A stretch of 41,797 nt of DNA. Source: Basidiobolus meristosporus CBS 931.73 (taxonomy: Eukaryota; Basidiobolomycota; Basidiobolomycetes; Basidiobolales; Basidiobolaceae). The stretch is from positions 1 through 41,797 of the forward strand of contig MCFE01000727.1 of the NCBI GenBank assembly GCA_002104905.1. The letters are read 5' to 3'. Both the position numbers and the translations under genes were made by a program. Positions 9,691 to 19,895 of this stretch are shown piece by piece. Under the pieces are notes generated by a model. That model saw only the letters and a program-made list of their open reading frames with translations, was not told the DNA's origin and ran no database searches. Numbering within the stretch: the stretch's first letter is position 1; each line of letters opens with the position of its first letter.

Positions 9691-11897
9691 TAGAATGAGG
9701 TAAGGACTGGGTTTGCCAAAACCTCTGATATGCTACCTGATATTAATAGTAACAATCAATCTGGGCCCTTTCTAAGAGCACTAGAGGCAAGAATGGCACT
9801 TCACATTAGTAGTCGTTCAGTGCATTTCCATATCTGGGACCAGAGCAATTGGGCTATTTCTACCCTCATGTCACTACCTCGGAATTGAGACACCGTGTTA
9901 CAATCCCCATGCCCTGAGTGCAATACAGTAGGGGACCAAAGAGGAAATCTCCACAGAAGTGATCATCCATACGCAACGATGGGCTATGCACTCTTTTTGG
10001 CTCTGATTAGATGGGTTCCTCTTACGAGCGAATTTAGACTTGGAGCCCCATGTTGTTGGCGTCAATAGAAATTGGCCATTGCTGATCGTTCAGCATTTTA
10101 ATTGATGGCGCAAAATGACTACGTGTTGCCCAGGTGGTTCTGGCGGAGATTGGGCGATCACGGTAAGCAAATTGTCCTCTGGGAATATGGTGAGCAATCT
10201 AGGTACAAGCACAATGGCGCTGTAAACGTAAGACACAACATGAAGCAGCCCACGAATAGAGACTACTGTACCGTCCAACTATAACAACTGCGGAATATTC
10301 TTGCCGGCCAGTCATTGTGGAGGAACACTAAATTCTGCACCGCATCTTGGCCTCGATTGATGCTTCAGGCACAACTGACATCACTGGAAGATTGACTGTA
10401 ACTCTTTGTATCTACAGATACATAAATATGTGTCAAAGAGCTCTCACATAGCACACAGGGCCTTCACTTATTGGTGGAATGAATGTGGTTTGTGAAAAAT
10501 CCACATTATGGAGGCTTTGCATTATTACCGGGGAATCAGGATCCGAGTTCTTCTAACTTTACCTTTGAGGGTTTCGCCGAGTAGAAATAATGATATGTAT
10601 GCCATGCATATCCAAGTCGGAGCGAAGCAGCAGAAACTGTTCTTGTAGAAAGGCAGCGGTAGAGTGACCAATCATGGATCACCAATGCTCTAGAGTAGGT
10701 GAGAAGTTAAAACGGAGCCAACACGAGGTGTCCCGAGTGAAACTACAATCATACCAGCACAAATAGAATTGGTGTGTAATACTGTCACTGAAGGCCAATC
10801 TACATCTCCATCTTTCTTGCTATCTACTTCACCTGTGCTAAGGGATGATGCTCTATCAACTCTCGGGCAAGCTGTGAAATAGGATTGTTCATTTGGTTCT
10901 CATTCAGCTTGAATATAGAACTCCCGGCGGGACGGCACGATGCAGGACACAGAGTAGATATTTTGCCAACCAAAAACTGGAGGGGTATCGACAATCAGGC
11001 TGGAAATATGAAGGCAATTAGCTGAATGTATGCCAATTCCTAATGCAAGACAGTCAACATAGTAAATGGAATCTTGATTATCTGAGAGTTGACAGCTGCC
11101 AATAGGTAACTCAATACTGGATTTGGGATAATGAACCCAAAGATTTGGTGGTTAGATGAGAATAAGCAACCAGGTTATGAATTCGTGCTTCGACCACAAA
11201 ATACTGTTTGCCATGCATCGCTGAGACTGATGTGATATGGAAGCGTCGAGGAACCAAGGTATAGGGTCCGCCCGTTTTTTGATACTTATCCCGGTAGCAG
11301 AACATTACAACATCAAACCCTGTAAGCTGCTACCTTTGCTGCAACCAAGAGCCCATGTATCATCACCATAAAGGTACACAATCGAAGGAAAATATTACTG
11401 TACTTTGTCTTGATAACACCTATTGTTACAATCTCAAAAGCTACTTCCCCTCGTTGAGTCACATCTAGAACTTCCATTTATTTCTGGCATGGGCCAGGGA
11501 CTCACCATGACGCGTGTTGCTTAGGCCCCGAGTTTCTTCAAACTATGAAATACGGATGATGGTTATTGATGGTCATCCCAATGATTTCGCGAATTGTTTG
11601 CTGGATACTAAGGCAGAGAAACAGCCACTTTCGTCTTAATTAGGTTCGATATTAAAGATACTCTCTACAGGCTTGGTGGAGCTGACGGTGGTTAACACGT
11701 AAGTCAAATTCCCAGGGTAGTAAGCAAGCCCGACCTTCTTCAGCTGCTTCCTATCTTGTAGACTTCTTTCGTGCTGAGCCAAGGATCAATACTTTATTGA
11801 GCTCATCAGGCCGATTACAATCATATGGATGGAATCATCAGGCATTTACCACTTGGGCTTACTTGAGACAACAAATGAAATGGCCAATCCTACCAAA
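9690..11897. other. 2.2-kb stretch without a supported gene
   Basis: Only short ORFs occur. The best is 11305-11111 (minus, 64 codons from ATG), with a protein-like composition but no recognised motif and no plausible splice partner. Another at 10278-10090 (minus) shows a faint resemblance to a segment near 8657-8845, which may be an old remnant of the same duplication. No RNA gene or repeat was seen. CpG is normal. Confidence 0.4.
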
Positions 11898-13064
11898 CTA
11901 AACCCCAAGTAGTTGTGACCACTTGTCCAGCAGCTCCACCGACACGGCTTTCCCACCACATGCAATTACAGTTATAGGGCCATCCAGCTCCAGCAAACGC
12001 TGCTCACGTCTATACACTATCGCCAATGAAGCGCCACAGGATGGTTCCACGAGCATGTTGTGATCGTTAAGAAAGCGCTTACAGGCGATCAAGGCTTCAG
12101 CATCTGTCACAACGTGGGAGGTGACTTTACCAGGATGATTTACAACAAGATCCCATACTCCTGTGGCAATATACCGTGAGCCTAGTGTACCCGCAATGGT
12201 GTCAATTTTGTCAATGACCACAGGCTTGTTGGCCAGCATCGAGGCGTGGAAACAGGCTGCACCTGTAGTTTCTACAGCCAAGACCGGAACATCGGACCAG
12301 CCTTGCGATCGGAGCCCCAACAAGATTCCACCCAGAAGGCCTCCGCCGCCTACCGAACAGACTATGGCCCCTGGTTTGGTAAAATTATTCTGGGTGGCGA
12401 TTTCCTAGAATAAAGAAGGGAACCCAGAGCAGAGTCAGTTTCTTCCCAGATACCAATGTATTTTGCCCAAGAGACCGCACCTTTATTAAGGTTGAATTTC
12501 CTTCCCAAAGAGCCGGATGATCGAATGGCGATACATAACACCATTCTCCGGTCAAGGCCAATTCTCTGGCCGCCTTCTCTGCCGTGTATACGTTCTCTCC
12601 AAAAACCTGCACTTCTGTTCCTGGCTGAGCCCTTAGCCTTTCGATAGTTTCGAGGGCGCAGGTTTCGGGGACGATCACTTTCACCGGATAACCTAACGCA
12701 TGCCCGGTGTAGGCCAAGGCCAAGCCTGCATTTCCGCCCGAAAATGTCACAAATCCTTTGAAAGGTGTTTGGGCGGTTTGGATGAGATGCTGAGCAAGAT
12801 AACCTAAAGCTCGATTCTTGAAAGAGCCACTTGTGAGCATAGAGTAGGAAACGGTGGAGAGGTTTGGAATGTAAGTACGGAATAGATATAGTAGATAGGC
12901 TCTATGTCAATACGAGGTCAAAGGCTGTAGCAAACCACCCGCACATACCTAGGTTGAAAAGTCTCTAATTTCAAGAAAACATCTTTTCCCAGTTCGTGAG
13001 TAAGCGGACGCGAGAAAATATAGGGTGTGACTTCGTAGAGATTAGCTTGACTATTCTTGGTCAT
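11898..13064 (-). CDS. Serine/threonine dehydratase (PLP-dependent)
   Basis: Three exons give 323 aa: 13064-12949, 12829-12481 and 12404-11898. All junctions are GT-AG and the frame is kept. The enzyme deaminates L-serine (and often L-threonine) to a 2-oxo acid and ammonia, in the cytosol. Exon 1 ends inside the PLP-lysine motif, which the splice restores as PSGSFKNRA with Lys43 as the Schiff-base residue. SGGNAG near residue 80, the phosphate-binding loop GGGGLLGG, LVEPSCGASLA and the C-terminal ACGG all match the fold-type II dehydratase family. Length suits catabolic serine dehydratases (about 320-360 aa), and there is no ACT regulatory domain as in biosynthetic threonine deaminase. The start is set by the in-frame ATG 39 codons before the junction; no targeting peptide is evident. 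The neighbouring DUF4246 gene is divergent. Confidence 0.88.
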
Positions 13065-13733
13065 AGTAGATAGTGTTTCGGGTTTGTTGCTCAGCACTCT
13101 TTAATCGAAGCAAAGATTAATGAAGTTTAGATACAAAATGAATCAACGGATTTCGTACGTCAGCGAGAGATGGTGGTATGGTGGATATAGAGTGTCAAGG
13201 TGCCCAGAAATGCTTTTCAAGGTATGTATTTATGCTGTGGCTCATAAGACATTAATCATTCTACGATTACTCACACGATCTCCAAATTGCATCGTTTGTT
13301 GGCTGATCAGCTAACAGGACTGCGGTAACAAGTCTAAATATAATTAACGTGGGAATAGGCATTGCCGCATACCCGTGTACAAAATTCCAGGTTAGAGCAC
13401 AAATATCAATGCAATGCAGGATTGTGGCTGGGCTCAAATACGGATTGCTCTAATGGAAATAGACGTTAGCGATTGTAAGTTTCAAGGTCTCAATTCTATA
13501 TGATTGGCTCTTATAGAGCTAGAAAATGAAACTAGCATAGCGCCCATGGTATTAAATCACCACATCTTGTGTCCGATAAGGTAGCCATCCTCTGCTAACC
13601 AAGATATCTCAGGTGGTAAATACTGCGCCAGCCCTGCTTCGAGTCCAGCGAGAAGGCCTTTAGATTTTTGACCGAGCAACACCAACGGGTCCATTCCTCA
13701 ACTCTCTAGTACGTAGACCCAAGTGTCTTGACC
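13065..13733. promoter_or_regulatory. Divergent intergenic region, dehydratase / DUF4246 gene
   Basis: The 669 bp between the start codons of two divergent genes must hold both promoters. No ORF with coding character is present. I see no clear TATA box close to either start. Confidence 0.4.
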
Positions 13734-15326
13734 ATGACCTTTTCTCGCGAGCCCTTTCAAAAGTCTTTTTATGTCGGTGATTTCGACATTGGGGCTCCTC
13801 CCAAGACACTCCGAGAGCTTGAAGTGATGAAGCTAAGTGCTCATCTCCGTTCGAAACTGGACTGGCATAATAAGATTCACAACCCTGAAATCATCTACAA
13901 GTGGTCCGAAGAGGCTAAAGCTTATGGACTAACTAAAGCACAGGTCGACTTTGTTCTAGAAGAGTTGAAGTATTATGCCAGCTTAAGGGATGACGAGTCG
14001 GGGATCGAGGCTTCTGCAGTAGACGGTGTGTGGCAGTCTGACAAGCTGATTGAGGGTGTGTTGAAGGAGGAGCTGAGAAGGGGAGTGAGAGGACTAGAGG
14101 ATATCCCTGAAGCCTATAAGGATTGGCATCCAGGCTCGAATAAACAAGTGTTGGACTTGGTACATCCGTCTTTATACTGCTTTGTCAGTGGCGTAACCAG
14201 GCAAATACCCCCCGGAAAGGACATGAATGCGGTGCTGGCATCTTGTGGCAGCGGAGAGATAAAGCCTCTACGCGAGGTTGCTGAATACTCAGACAACTAC
14301 GCCTATTCTAGCAAGTACCAATGGCTCCCCGCTGATTTGTTTGTCAGTGAATCGGGGGACGTAACCTTCAATTCCTACATCAACAACCTCCATCCTGTAT
14401 GGCATCATGAGCTCTACTCCACCATCTCTAAAATATTTTCTCGCTTTGTTCCTCTCTTCAACAGAGTACTCACTGATTTACGGCATCCTCGTGACAACAG
14501 AATAGAAGTGGATCCATACACATGGTACGACAATGACTCTAGCATGCCCGATGACGACGATGATGAAGCTATGGATGATTGGTATCAAAACCGTCTTCCT
14601 GCTCTTCCAGATGCCCCAGCCTACTCCCCACCATCTGCACCAGCTCCTTCGGATATAGTTGACCTCCGCAATAGCCACTTGCAGGTGATAGTCAAGATTG
14701 CCAACATCGAGTTGACCCCAGAGAACCCCGAGTATCCTGGGGGGACATGGCATGTTGAAGGAATGTTGAACGAGAGTATTGTCGCAAGCGGGATTTACTA
14801 TTGGAGTAGCGAGAATGTAACCAAGAACGAACTGAGTTTCCGTGTGGCGGTAATGGACCCTGGTTATGAGCAGAATGATGATAATGGAATAGAGGCGGTG
14901 TATGGGCTGGTAAACAACGGCCCAATGAATCAGGTTCTGGGATCAGCAGTGACCCAAGAGGACCGCTGCATTGCATTTCCTAACACGCTTCAGCACCGTG
15001 TCTCTCCTTTCCGTCTCTCAGACCCCACTAAACCAGGACACCGCAAGATTCTTGTCTTCTTCCTTGTCGACCCAACAAGCACCATCCTTTCAACCTCAGT
15101 GGTGCCCCCACAGCAGCAATCATGGCTCGCTGACCAGCTATCTCCTATCCCACCGTTCAAGGAACTCTCGAAAGAAGTGCTTGATTCGATAGTAGACTTT
15201 TCGGAGTTGATGACACTACAGGAGGCTAAAAAGCACCGGGAGGAATTGATGGTTGAAAGGAAGTATTTTGTTAGCCAAAACAATGAACAGCTGTTTGAGA
15301 GGGAGTTTTCGCTCTGTGAACACTGA
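13734..15326 (+). CDS. DUF4246 family protein, possible 2OG-Fe(II) oxygenase fold
   Basis: A single exon of 530 codons from ATG 13734; a TTG six bases upstream is not a eukaryotic start. It follows the fungal DUF4246 plan: KWSEEA near 59, ELKYYASLRD near 77, WHPGS and QVLDLVHPSLYC near 131-149, QWLP then SYINNLHPV near 196-222, an acidic and proline-rich linker near 266-307, and a C-terminal half with YPGGTWHVEG and QHRVSPFRLSDPTKPGHRK. In that half H340, E342, H421 and R437 are arranged as in the H-x-D/E...H...R site of 2-oxoglutarate/iron oxygenases. The oxygenase reading is inference; the family itself has no established function that I know of. Length is typical. A possible AATAAA polyadenylation signal lies at 15476-15481. 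Confidence 0.82.
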   Translation: MTFSREPFQKSFYVGDFDIGAPPKTLRELEVMKLSAHLRSKLDWHNKIHNPEIIYKWSEEAKAYGLTKAQVDFVLEELKYYASLRDDESGIEASAVDGVWQSDKLIEGVLKEELRRGVRGLEDIPEAYKDWHPGSNKQVLDLVHPSLYCFVSGVTRQIPPGKDMNAVLASCGSGEIKPLREVAEYSDNYAYSSKYQWLPADLFVSESGDVTFNSYINNLHPVWHHELYSTISKIFSRFVPLFNRVLTDLRHPRDNRIEVDPYTWYDNDSSMPDDDDDEAMDDWYQNRLPALPDAPAYSPPSAPAPSDIVDLRNSHLQVIVKIANIELTPENPEYPGGTWHVEGMLNESIVASGIYYWSSENVTKNELSFRVAVMDPGYEQNDDNGIEAVYGLVNNGPMNQVLGSAVTQEDRCIAFPNTLQHRVSPFRLSDPTKPGHRKILVFFLVDPTSTILSTSVVPPQQQSWLADQLSPIPPFKELSKEVLDSIVDFSELMTLQEAKKHREELMVERKYFVSQNNEQLFEREFSLCEH

Positions 15327-16407
15327 AGAGCTTATATATTTGCTAGATATAGATGGTTGGAAGCGATTGATACGCAACTTGGATTCTAAATGCTCGATTT
15401 TTCATATTTATTTACGAACACTCAGGATCCTTTGCAGACGCTTCAGATATAGGCCAATGCTTGATACCACAAATGAATAAACATCACGTAGTCCAAGGCC
15501 TTTTTCACAGACGGCAATTGATGCTGCACCTAATGGGCTTATCAGTACGCAACTTGTCTTAAGGTTCGAGATTTCTCAATTCAAGGTGGTCGTTTAGACT
15601 ATGGGCACGAGCCGGGCAAACCGTCTATGTGGCCCATGATAAACAAGCCTCGGGTTTCTATAAAACCAACGACATGATTTATCTTAGTCACCTCAAGCGG
15701 CTACAGGTACAGACACGACATCACCAAGTTGACCTAATGATGAACGATACTGCGCCTTTCACTTTCCCGGCAGACACTAGTCTCATTCTTTATTAAGCGG
15801 TGCATTTCCTTGGATAGGCTGCTTATTGCGCTCAATTGGCCACTATCCTGGGAACTCTGAAGCTATACCGTTTTTGCTCCTTGCGGGCATGGATCGATAA
15901 TACAGTGTAAAATGGGTTGATCGAGAGGTGCTGTTAGTTCCCTCCAGTCAGCTCAAGATTACCTAATCTACCTAATCAGAAACAAGTTGTAAACTAACTA
16001 CGTGTGACTAGTTCCAGATGGATTGTTTGATACAGTCGCAGGTGCATGATTGCAAACACTTCGGTTGTTTGCATTCCAGGAATCATGATCAAATGATAGC
16101 GTAATAGCTGATATGTGATTGCACCAGGGCGTATGAAAAACACCTCCTGAAGAATATGCCAGAGGGTATCAACATGCCAGTGAACCGCCCTCTAACTGCT
16201 AAGCAGTATCAAAACATATATTTATATGGCTCTATGCAGGCATTCAAGTGAGCGTAATGACACTCTTCCTTACGAATCACTACAAACTGCTGTCCTACTA
16301 GCCTTCCAACTAGCTTTTACCTTCGTGATTCTTGGCTACATAGTCATCAGTAATACCAGAGAAGCAGTTGTTCATTTACAACCAAGCTGAATCAATCGGA
16401 CTTGGGT
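15327..16407. other. Intergenic, about 1.1 kb, no gene seen
   Basis: Apart from the 3' flank of the DUF4246 gene and the 5' flank of the LEA2 gene, I see no ORF with coding character, RNA gene or repeat. Composition is AT-rich with ordinary CpG content. Confidence 0.4.
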
Positions 16408-17089
16408 ATGGGTAAAAGCTCCAGCTATCGAAATCATAATCCCAAGATCAGTAGGAATGAGTATCACCCACAAAAAGCTCGCGGCAAATGCTACTACTGC
16501 ATCGGGTTCTTCCTGTGCTTGCTCTTTGTTTCGGCGGGGATTGTCACTTTTCTACTGTATGTGCGAGTTCCAACCATAACCTTCAATGCCATTGCTCCTG
16601 CCGAGCAAGGAATAGCCCCTTTTGCGCTTGAAGGGACACAAACCATCGTTTTTAACTTCCGACTAAACATAACCGTCGTCAACCCCAATTTCCTGGGTGC
16701 GAGATTTGACAAGATCATCGCCACCGTGGGTGCTTTTACTGACACATCCACACCTCAACCGGACTGAACCAAACTTCCTTTTCTAGGGGTACCATCCTTT
16801 GTTACCCGGAGTGAAATTTGGCAACGGGACACTGAAAGAAGTGAACATAACCCAACAAAACTCCACCGTTTTATTGTTTCCATTCACTCTATACTACGGC
16901 AAACCAATGGATCCAGATGACAGAGTTCTGAAAGACATAGCTGGCAGATGCGGGCTGATCCCAGGCCAAGACAAGAAGCCAATCACCATTGAATACGAGA
17001 TTGAGTTGTATTTCTCCATTTCAACCATCACTGGAATCGCCCCGATCATCCGCGGGAAAGCCGATTTCGAATGCCCCATTCCGGTATAG
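16408..17089 (+). CDS. Membrane-anchored LEA2-domain protein
   Basis: Two exons (16408-16725 and 16787-17089) joined by a 61-bp GT-AG intron give 206 aa. The start is the ATG at 16408. A basic N-terminal tail of about 28 residues precedes a single hydrophobic segment (about 29-52, with CYYC at its start), so this is a predicted type II membrane protein. The outer part resembles the LEA2 fold of fungal homologues: a beta-rich domain with NFRLNITVVNPN, then GNGTLKEVNI, LFPFTLYY, a DPDDRVLKDIAGRCG segment and a terminal ADFECPI. LEA2 domains in this architecture (plant NDR1/HIN1-like and fungal homologues) sit at the plasma membrane or cell envelope; the role here is unknown. The splice junction restores the segment GYHPLLPGVKFG. 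Confidence 0.78.
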
Positions 17090-17756
17090 TGTGGTCATCG
17101 CGACGCTCTTCGTATGCGTACTAACGTTATTCCTCGGTTAGACCGGAGCGAATTTGGGACCACTAGGAGCCTCAATACTCGGCGTCCGCCCAACACCCAC
17201 AGCCATGTCGTCTGAAAAACCTCCAAAGCAAACATCCACACCACGCACCTAGCTACAACCGAGCGATGAATTTCCGCGAAAAATTGTTGAAAATTGGCAA
17301 TCAGCTTCCAAAGACCTAAATAAACTTATCTGTGTATATATCATTTATATCACCAACGCATTCATGTTCGGTGGATTGCCGATCAAACATTCGGAAATCG
17401 GTGCTACACCTTCAAAATCATCGATGTTGGAGGTTCACTGGGATCGGAATGGTTGCGTGCTCAGGAAACGCAGAGCCTATACAGGATTGATTTCAAGGGA
17501 CCGCCAATAACCAGTAAATTGCCCAGAATACTCGAGCCTCCATCCACCAGCAAGGAGTAATCCTCTTGCATGTTTCAGAAACTCATGTAGTAGTTGTATG
17601 TGGCAACATACAAAGTGCCATCCATTCTCCTTACGGAAACACCATACGGCATAAATCCCATCGAATCTTTGTTTCTGAGATATTTCGCTTCATTCTCTTC
17701 CCCTGCGTATGACAAGATCAACAACACTCGTTTTGAATCCGTATTGAGTCTAAGGG
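17090..17756. other. Intergenic upstream of the Gly/His-rich gene
   Basis: No convincing gene is visible. Short minus-strand ORFs near 17575-17781 lack homology I can recognise and overlap the downstream promoter. The stretch presumably holds the regulatory region for the strongly promoter-marked gene that follows. Confidence 0.4.
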
Positions 17757-17764
17757 TATAAATA
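17757..17764 (+). promoter_or_regulatory. TATA box of the Gly/His-rich protein gene
   Basis: A perfect TATAAATA lies 50 bp upstream of ATG 17814. With initiation expected about 30 bp downstream this leaves a 5'UTR of roughly 20-30 nt. A strong TATA box close to the start is typical of highly or inducibly expressed fungal genes. Confidence 0.7.
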
Positions 17765-17813
17765 CAACTGCCACCTACCATACTTTACACATAAACCAAT
17801 TGACATTATTTTC

Positions 17814-19580
17814 ATGAAATTTTCATCCGCAAAAGCCCTTCTGATTGCTTCCACCTTGGCTGCAGTTCACACTGCAGTATTGGAGCGGGGATACAATACT
17901 CAGGACTACTCCGGCAATGGGGGAGGAAAGGTAGAAGCTTACGGAGCAGGCTCTGGTGGTAAATATGCCAGTGGCAGTGGTGGCGATTATAAAGGTCATG
18001 GGAGTGGAGGTGGTGATTATGACGGCCATGGTGATGGTGATTACAGTGGTCATGGTCATCGAAGTGGTGGTGGCCATGGAAATGCTGGTGGTGGCGATTA
18101 TAGTGACCATGGAAGCGGCGGTGGTAGTAGTGACTATGGCAGTCATGGAGACGGTCATGGCAGTACTTATGGTGGCCATGGAAGTGGCGACGGCAGTCAT
18201 GGTGGTCATGGGAGCGGTGGTGACTATGGCAGCCAAGGAGGCGGTCATGATGGCAAATATAATGGTCATGAAAGTGGTGGTGATGGTGGTGATTATGTCG
18301 GTCATAAAACTGGCGGAGGCGGTGACTATGACAGCCATGGAAGTGGTGGTGGCGGACGCAACGGTCATGACAGCACTTATGGTGGCCATGGAAGTGGTGG
18401 TGGTGGATACAACGGTCATGGAACTAGCGTAGGTAGTGATTATGGCGGCCATGGAGGCGGTCATGGCAGCGCTTACGGTGATGACGGACACAACGGCCAC
18501 GGCGGCGGCCATGGCAGCGCCTATGGTGGCTATGGTGGTGGTGACAATGGTGGTCATGGAGGCGGTGATGGTGGCAGTGGCAGATATGACGGTCATAGTA
18601 ATGGCGGAGGCGGTGATTCTGGGAGTCATGGCAGCGCTTATAGTGGCCATGGTGGTGGTGGTGATAATGGCGGTCATGACAGCGTTTACGGCGGCCATGG
18701 AAGTGGTGGTGGTGGTGATAATGGCGGTCATGGCAGCGCTTATAGTGGCCATGGTGGTGGTAGTGGCGATGGTGGATACGACGGCCATGGAAGCGGCAGT
18801 GGCGGACACAACGGTCACGGAGGCGGCCATGGCAGCGCCTATGGTGGTGGTGACAATGGCGATCATGGAAGCGGCGGTGGCGAATACGACGGCCACGGAG
18901 GCGGTCATGGCAGCGCTTATAGTGGCCATGGTGATGGTAGTGGCGATGGTGGATACGATGGCCATGGAAGCGGCAGTGGCGGACACAACGGTCACGGAGG
19001 CGGCCATGGCAGCGCCTATGGTGGTGGTGACAATGGCGATCATGGAAGCGGCGGTGGCGAATACGACGGTCACGGAGGCGGTCATGGCAGCGCTTATAGT
19101 GGCCATGGGAGTGGTGGTGGCGATGGTGCATACGACGGCCATGGAAGCGGCGGTGACGGACACAACGGCCACGGAGGTGGCCATGGTGGTGGTGGTGACA
19201 ACGGCGGTCATGGAAGCGGCGGTGGAGAATACGACGGCCACGGAGGCGGTCATGGCAGCGCTTATAGTGGCCATGGGAGTGGTGGTGGCGATGGTGGATA
19301 CGACGGCCATGGAGCTAGCGTAGGTAGTGACTATGGTGGCCATGGAAGCGGCAGTGGCAAACACGACGGTCATGGTAACGTCTACGGTGACAATGGAAGT
19401 GGTGGTGACGGATATGACGGTCATGGCAATGGCGGAGGCGGTGATTCTGGCAGTCATGGCAGCGCTTATGGTGGCCATGGAAGTGGCGACAGCGATCATG
19501 GAGGCGACCAAGGTGGTCAAGGGGGCGGTGGTGGTGGCGGTGGAGATTATGGAGTTGGTGGATCCGCCTACAAATATTAG
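17814..19580 (+). CDS. Secreted Gly/His-rich repeat protein
   Basis: A single exon of 588 codons from ATG 17814. Residues 1-20 (MKFSSAKALLIASTLAAVHT) form a signal peptide. From about residue 35 onward the protein is almost entirely Gly with His, Ser, Tyr, Asp and Asn, built from short motifs such as GHGSGGG, GHGSAY, DGHG, NGHG and GDNGG. It ends in a GGGGGGDYG stretch and AYKY. No cysteine or hydrophobic core occurs after the signal, so it is expected to be disordered. Regular His could bind metal ions, and regular Tyr could allow cross-linking, as in structural or adhesive extracellular proteins; both are inference. The central part contains 177-bp tandem repeats. Antisense frames also lack stops, an effect of GGN/CAY/GAY codon bias. 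A possible AATAAA signal lies at 19668-19673. Confidence 0.85.
   Translation: MKFSSAKALLIASTLAAVHTAVLERGYNTQDYSGNGGGKVEAYGAGSGGKYASGSGGDYKGHGSGGGDYDGHGDGDYSGHGHRSGGGHGNAGGGDYSDHGSGGGSSDYGSHGDGHGSTYGGHGSGDGSHGGHGSGGDYGSQGGGHDGKYNGHESGGDGGDYVGHKTGGGGDYDSHGSGGGGRNGHDSTYGGHGSGGGGYNGHGTSVGSDYGGHGGGHGSAYGDDGHNGHGGGHGSAYGGYGGGDNGGHGGGDGGSGRYDGHSNGGGGDSGSHGSAYSGHGGGGDNGGHDSVYGGHGSGGGGDNGGHGSAYSGHGGGSGDGGYDGHGSGSGGHNGHGGGHGSAYGGGDNGDHGSGGGEYDGHGGGHGSAYSGHGDGSGDGGYDGHGSGSGGHNGHGGGHGSAYGGGDNGDHGSGGGEYDGHGGGHGSAYSGHGSGGGDGAYDGHGSGGDGHNGHGGGHGGGGDNGGHGSGGGEYDGHGGGHGSAYSGHGSGGGDGGYDGHGASVGSDYGGHGSGSGKHDGHGNVYGDNGSGGDGYDGHGNGGGGDSGSHGSAYGGHGSGDSDHGGDQGGQGGGGGGGGDYGVGGSAYKY
18774..19295 (+). repeat. 177-bp tandem repeats within the Gly/His-rich gene
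   Basis: The start of the unit (GGATACGACGGCCATGG and its variants) recurs at about 18774, 18951, 19128 and 19296, giving spacings of 177, 177 and 168 bp. The unit encodes 59 residues; the third copy has lost three codons (Ser-Ala-Tyr). The first two units are nearly identical at the DNA level, which points to recent duplication by unequal exchange or slippage. Confidence 0.85.
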
Positions 19581-19895
19581 AGCTTGGATTGAAAAATTCG
19601 GGCGAATGTAGAGTAACTTAATCTATCTTATTCTGTTCTATATAGAGATGCCACTCATGCCTTTTGAAATAAAGTATATTCGAAACTTGGAACTAGCACA
19701 ATCTTTGCACACACATGGTGTATTCAACGTATGGTGACCAATCACCAATACAACAAAATGGCCAGGGTATGAGCTAGCGACTGGGAATTTCTTACAATAC
19801 AATTCAGTGGATTTTTAATGGGCAATTGATTTGCTGATGGATGCGGTTGAAGAGATGGGTGTGAGGTGCTGCCAAGGGCTGATTGTGATCAAATC
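19581..19895. terminator. 3' flank of the Gly/His-rich gene
   Basis: AATAAA at 19668-19673 is a plausible polyadenylation signal about 90 bp past the stop codon. Nothing else was seen to 19895. Confidence 0.45.

Noticed and set aside
8657-10278. Second duplicated gene between the secreted-protein copies
   Set aside because: A faint match (GATGGCG[T/C]AAAATG and a nearby GGCGC block) occurs in the same order in both spacers, but the spacing differs and no intact frame is shared.
16402-16407. TTG start codons six bases before the ATG in the LEA2 and DUF4246 genes
   Set aside because: Eukaryotic translation normally starts at ATG, and in both genes an in-frame ATG follows immediately.
17823-19520. 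Long stop-free antisense frame (565 codons) and further open frames over the Gly/His-rich gene
   Set aside because: They are produced by the repeated GGN/CAY/GAY codon bias; they encode Thr/Ala/Ile/Met- or His/Arg-rich nonsense and have no signal, domain or promoter.
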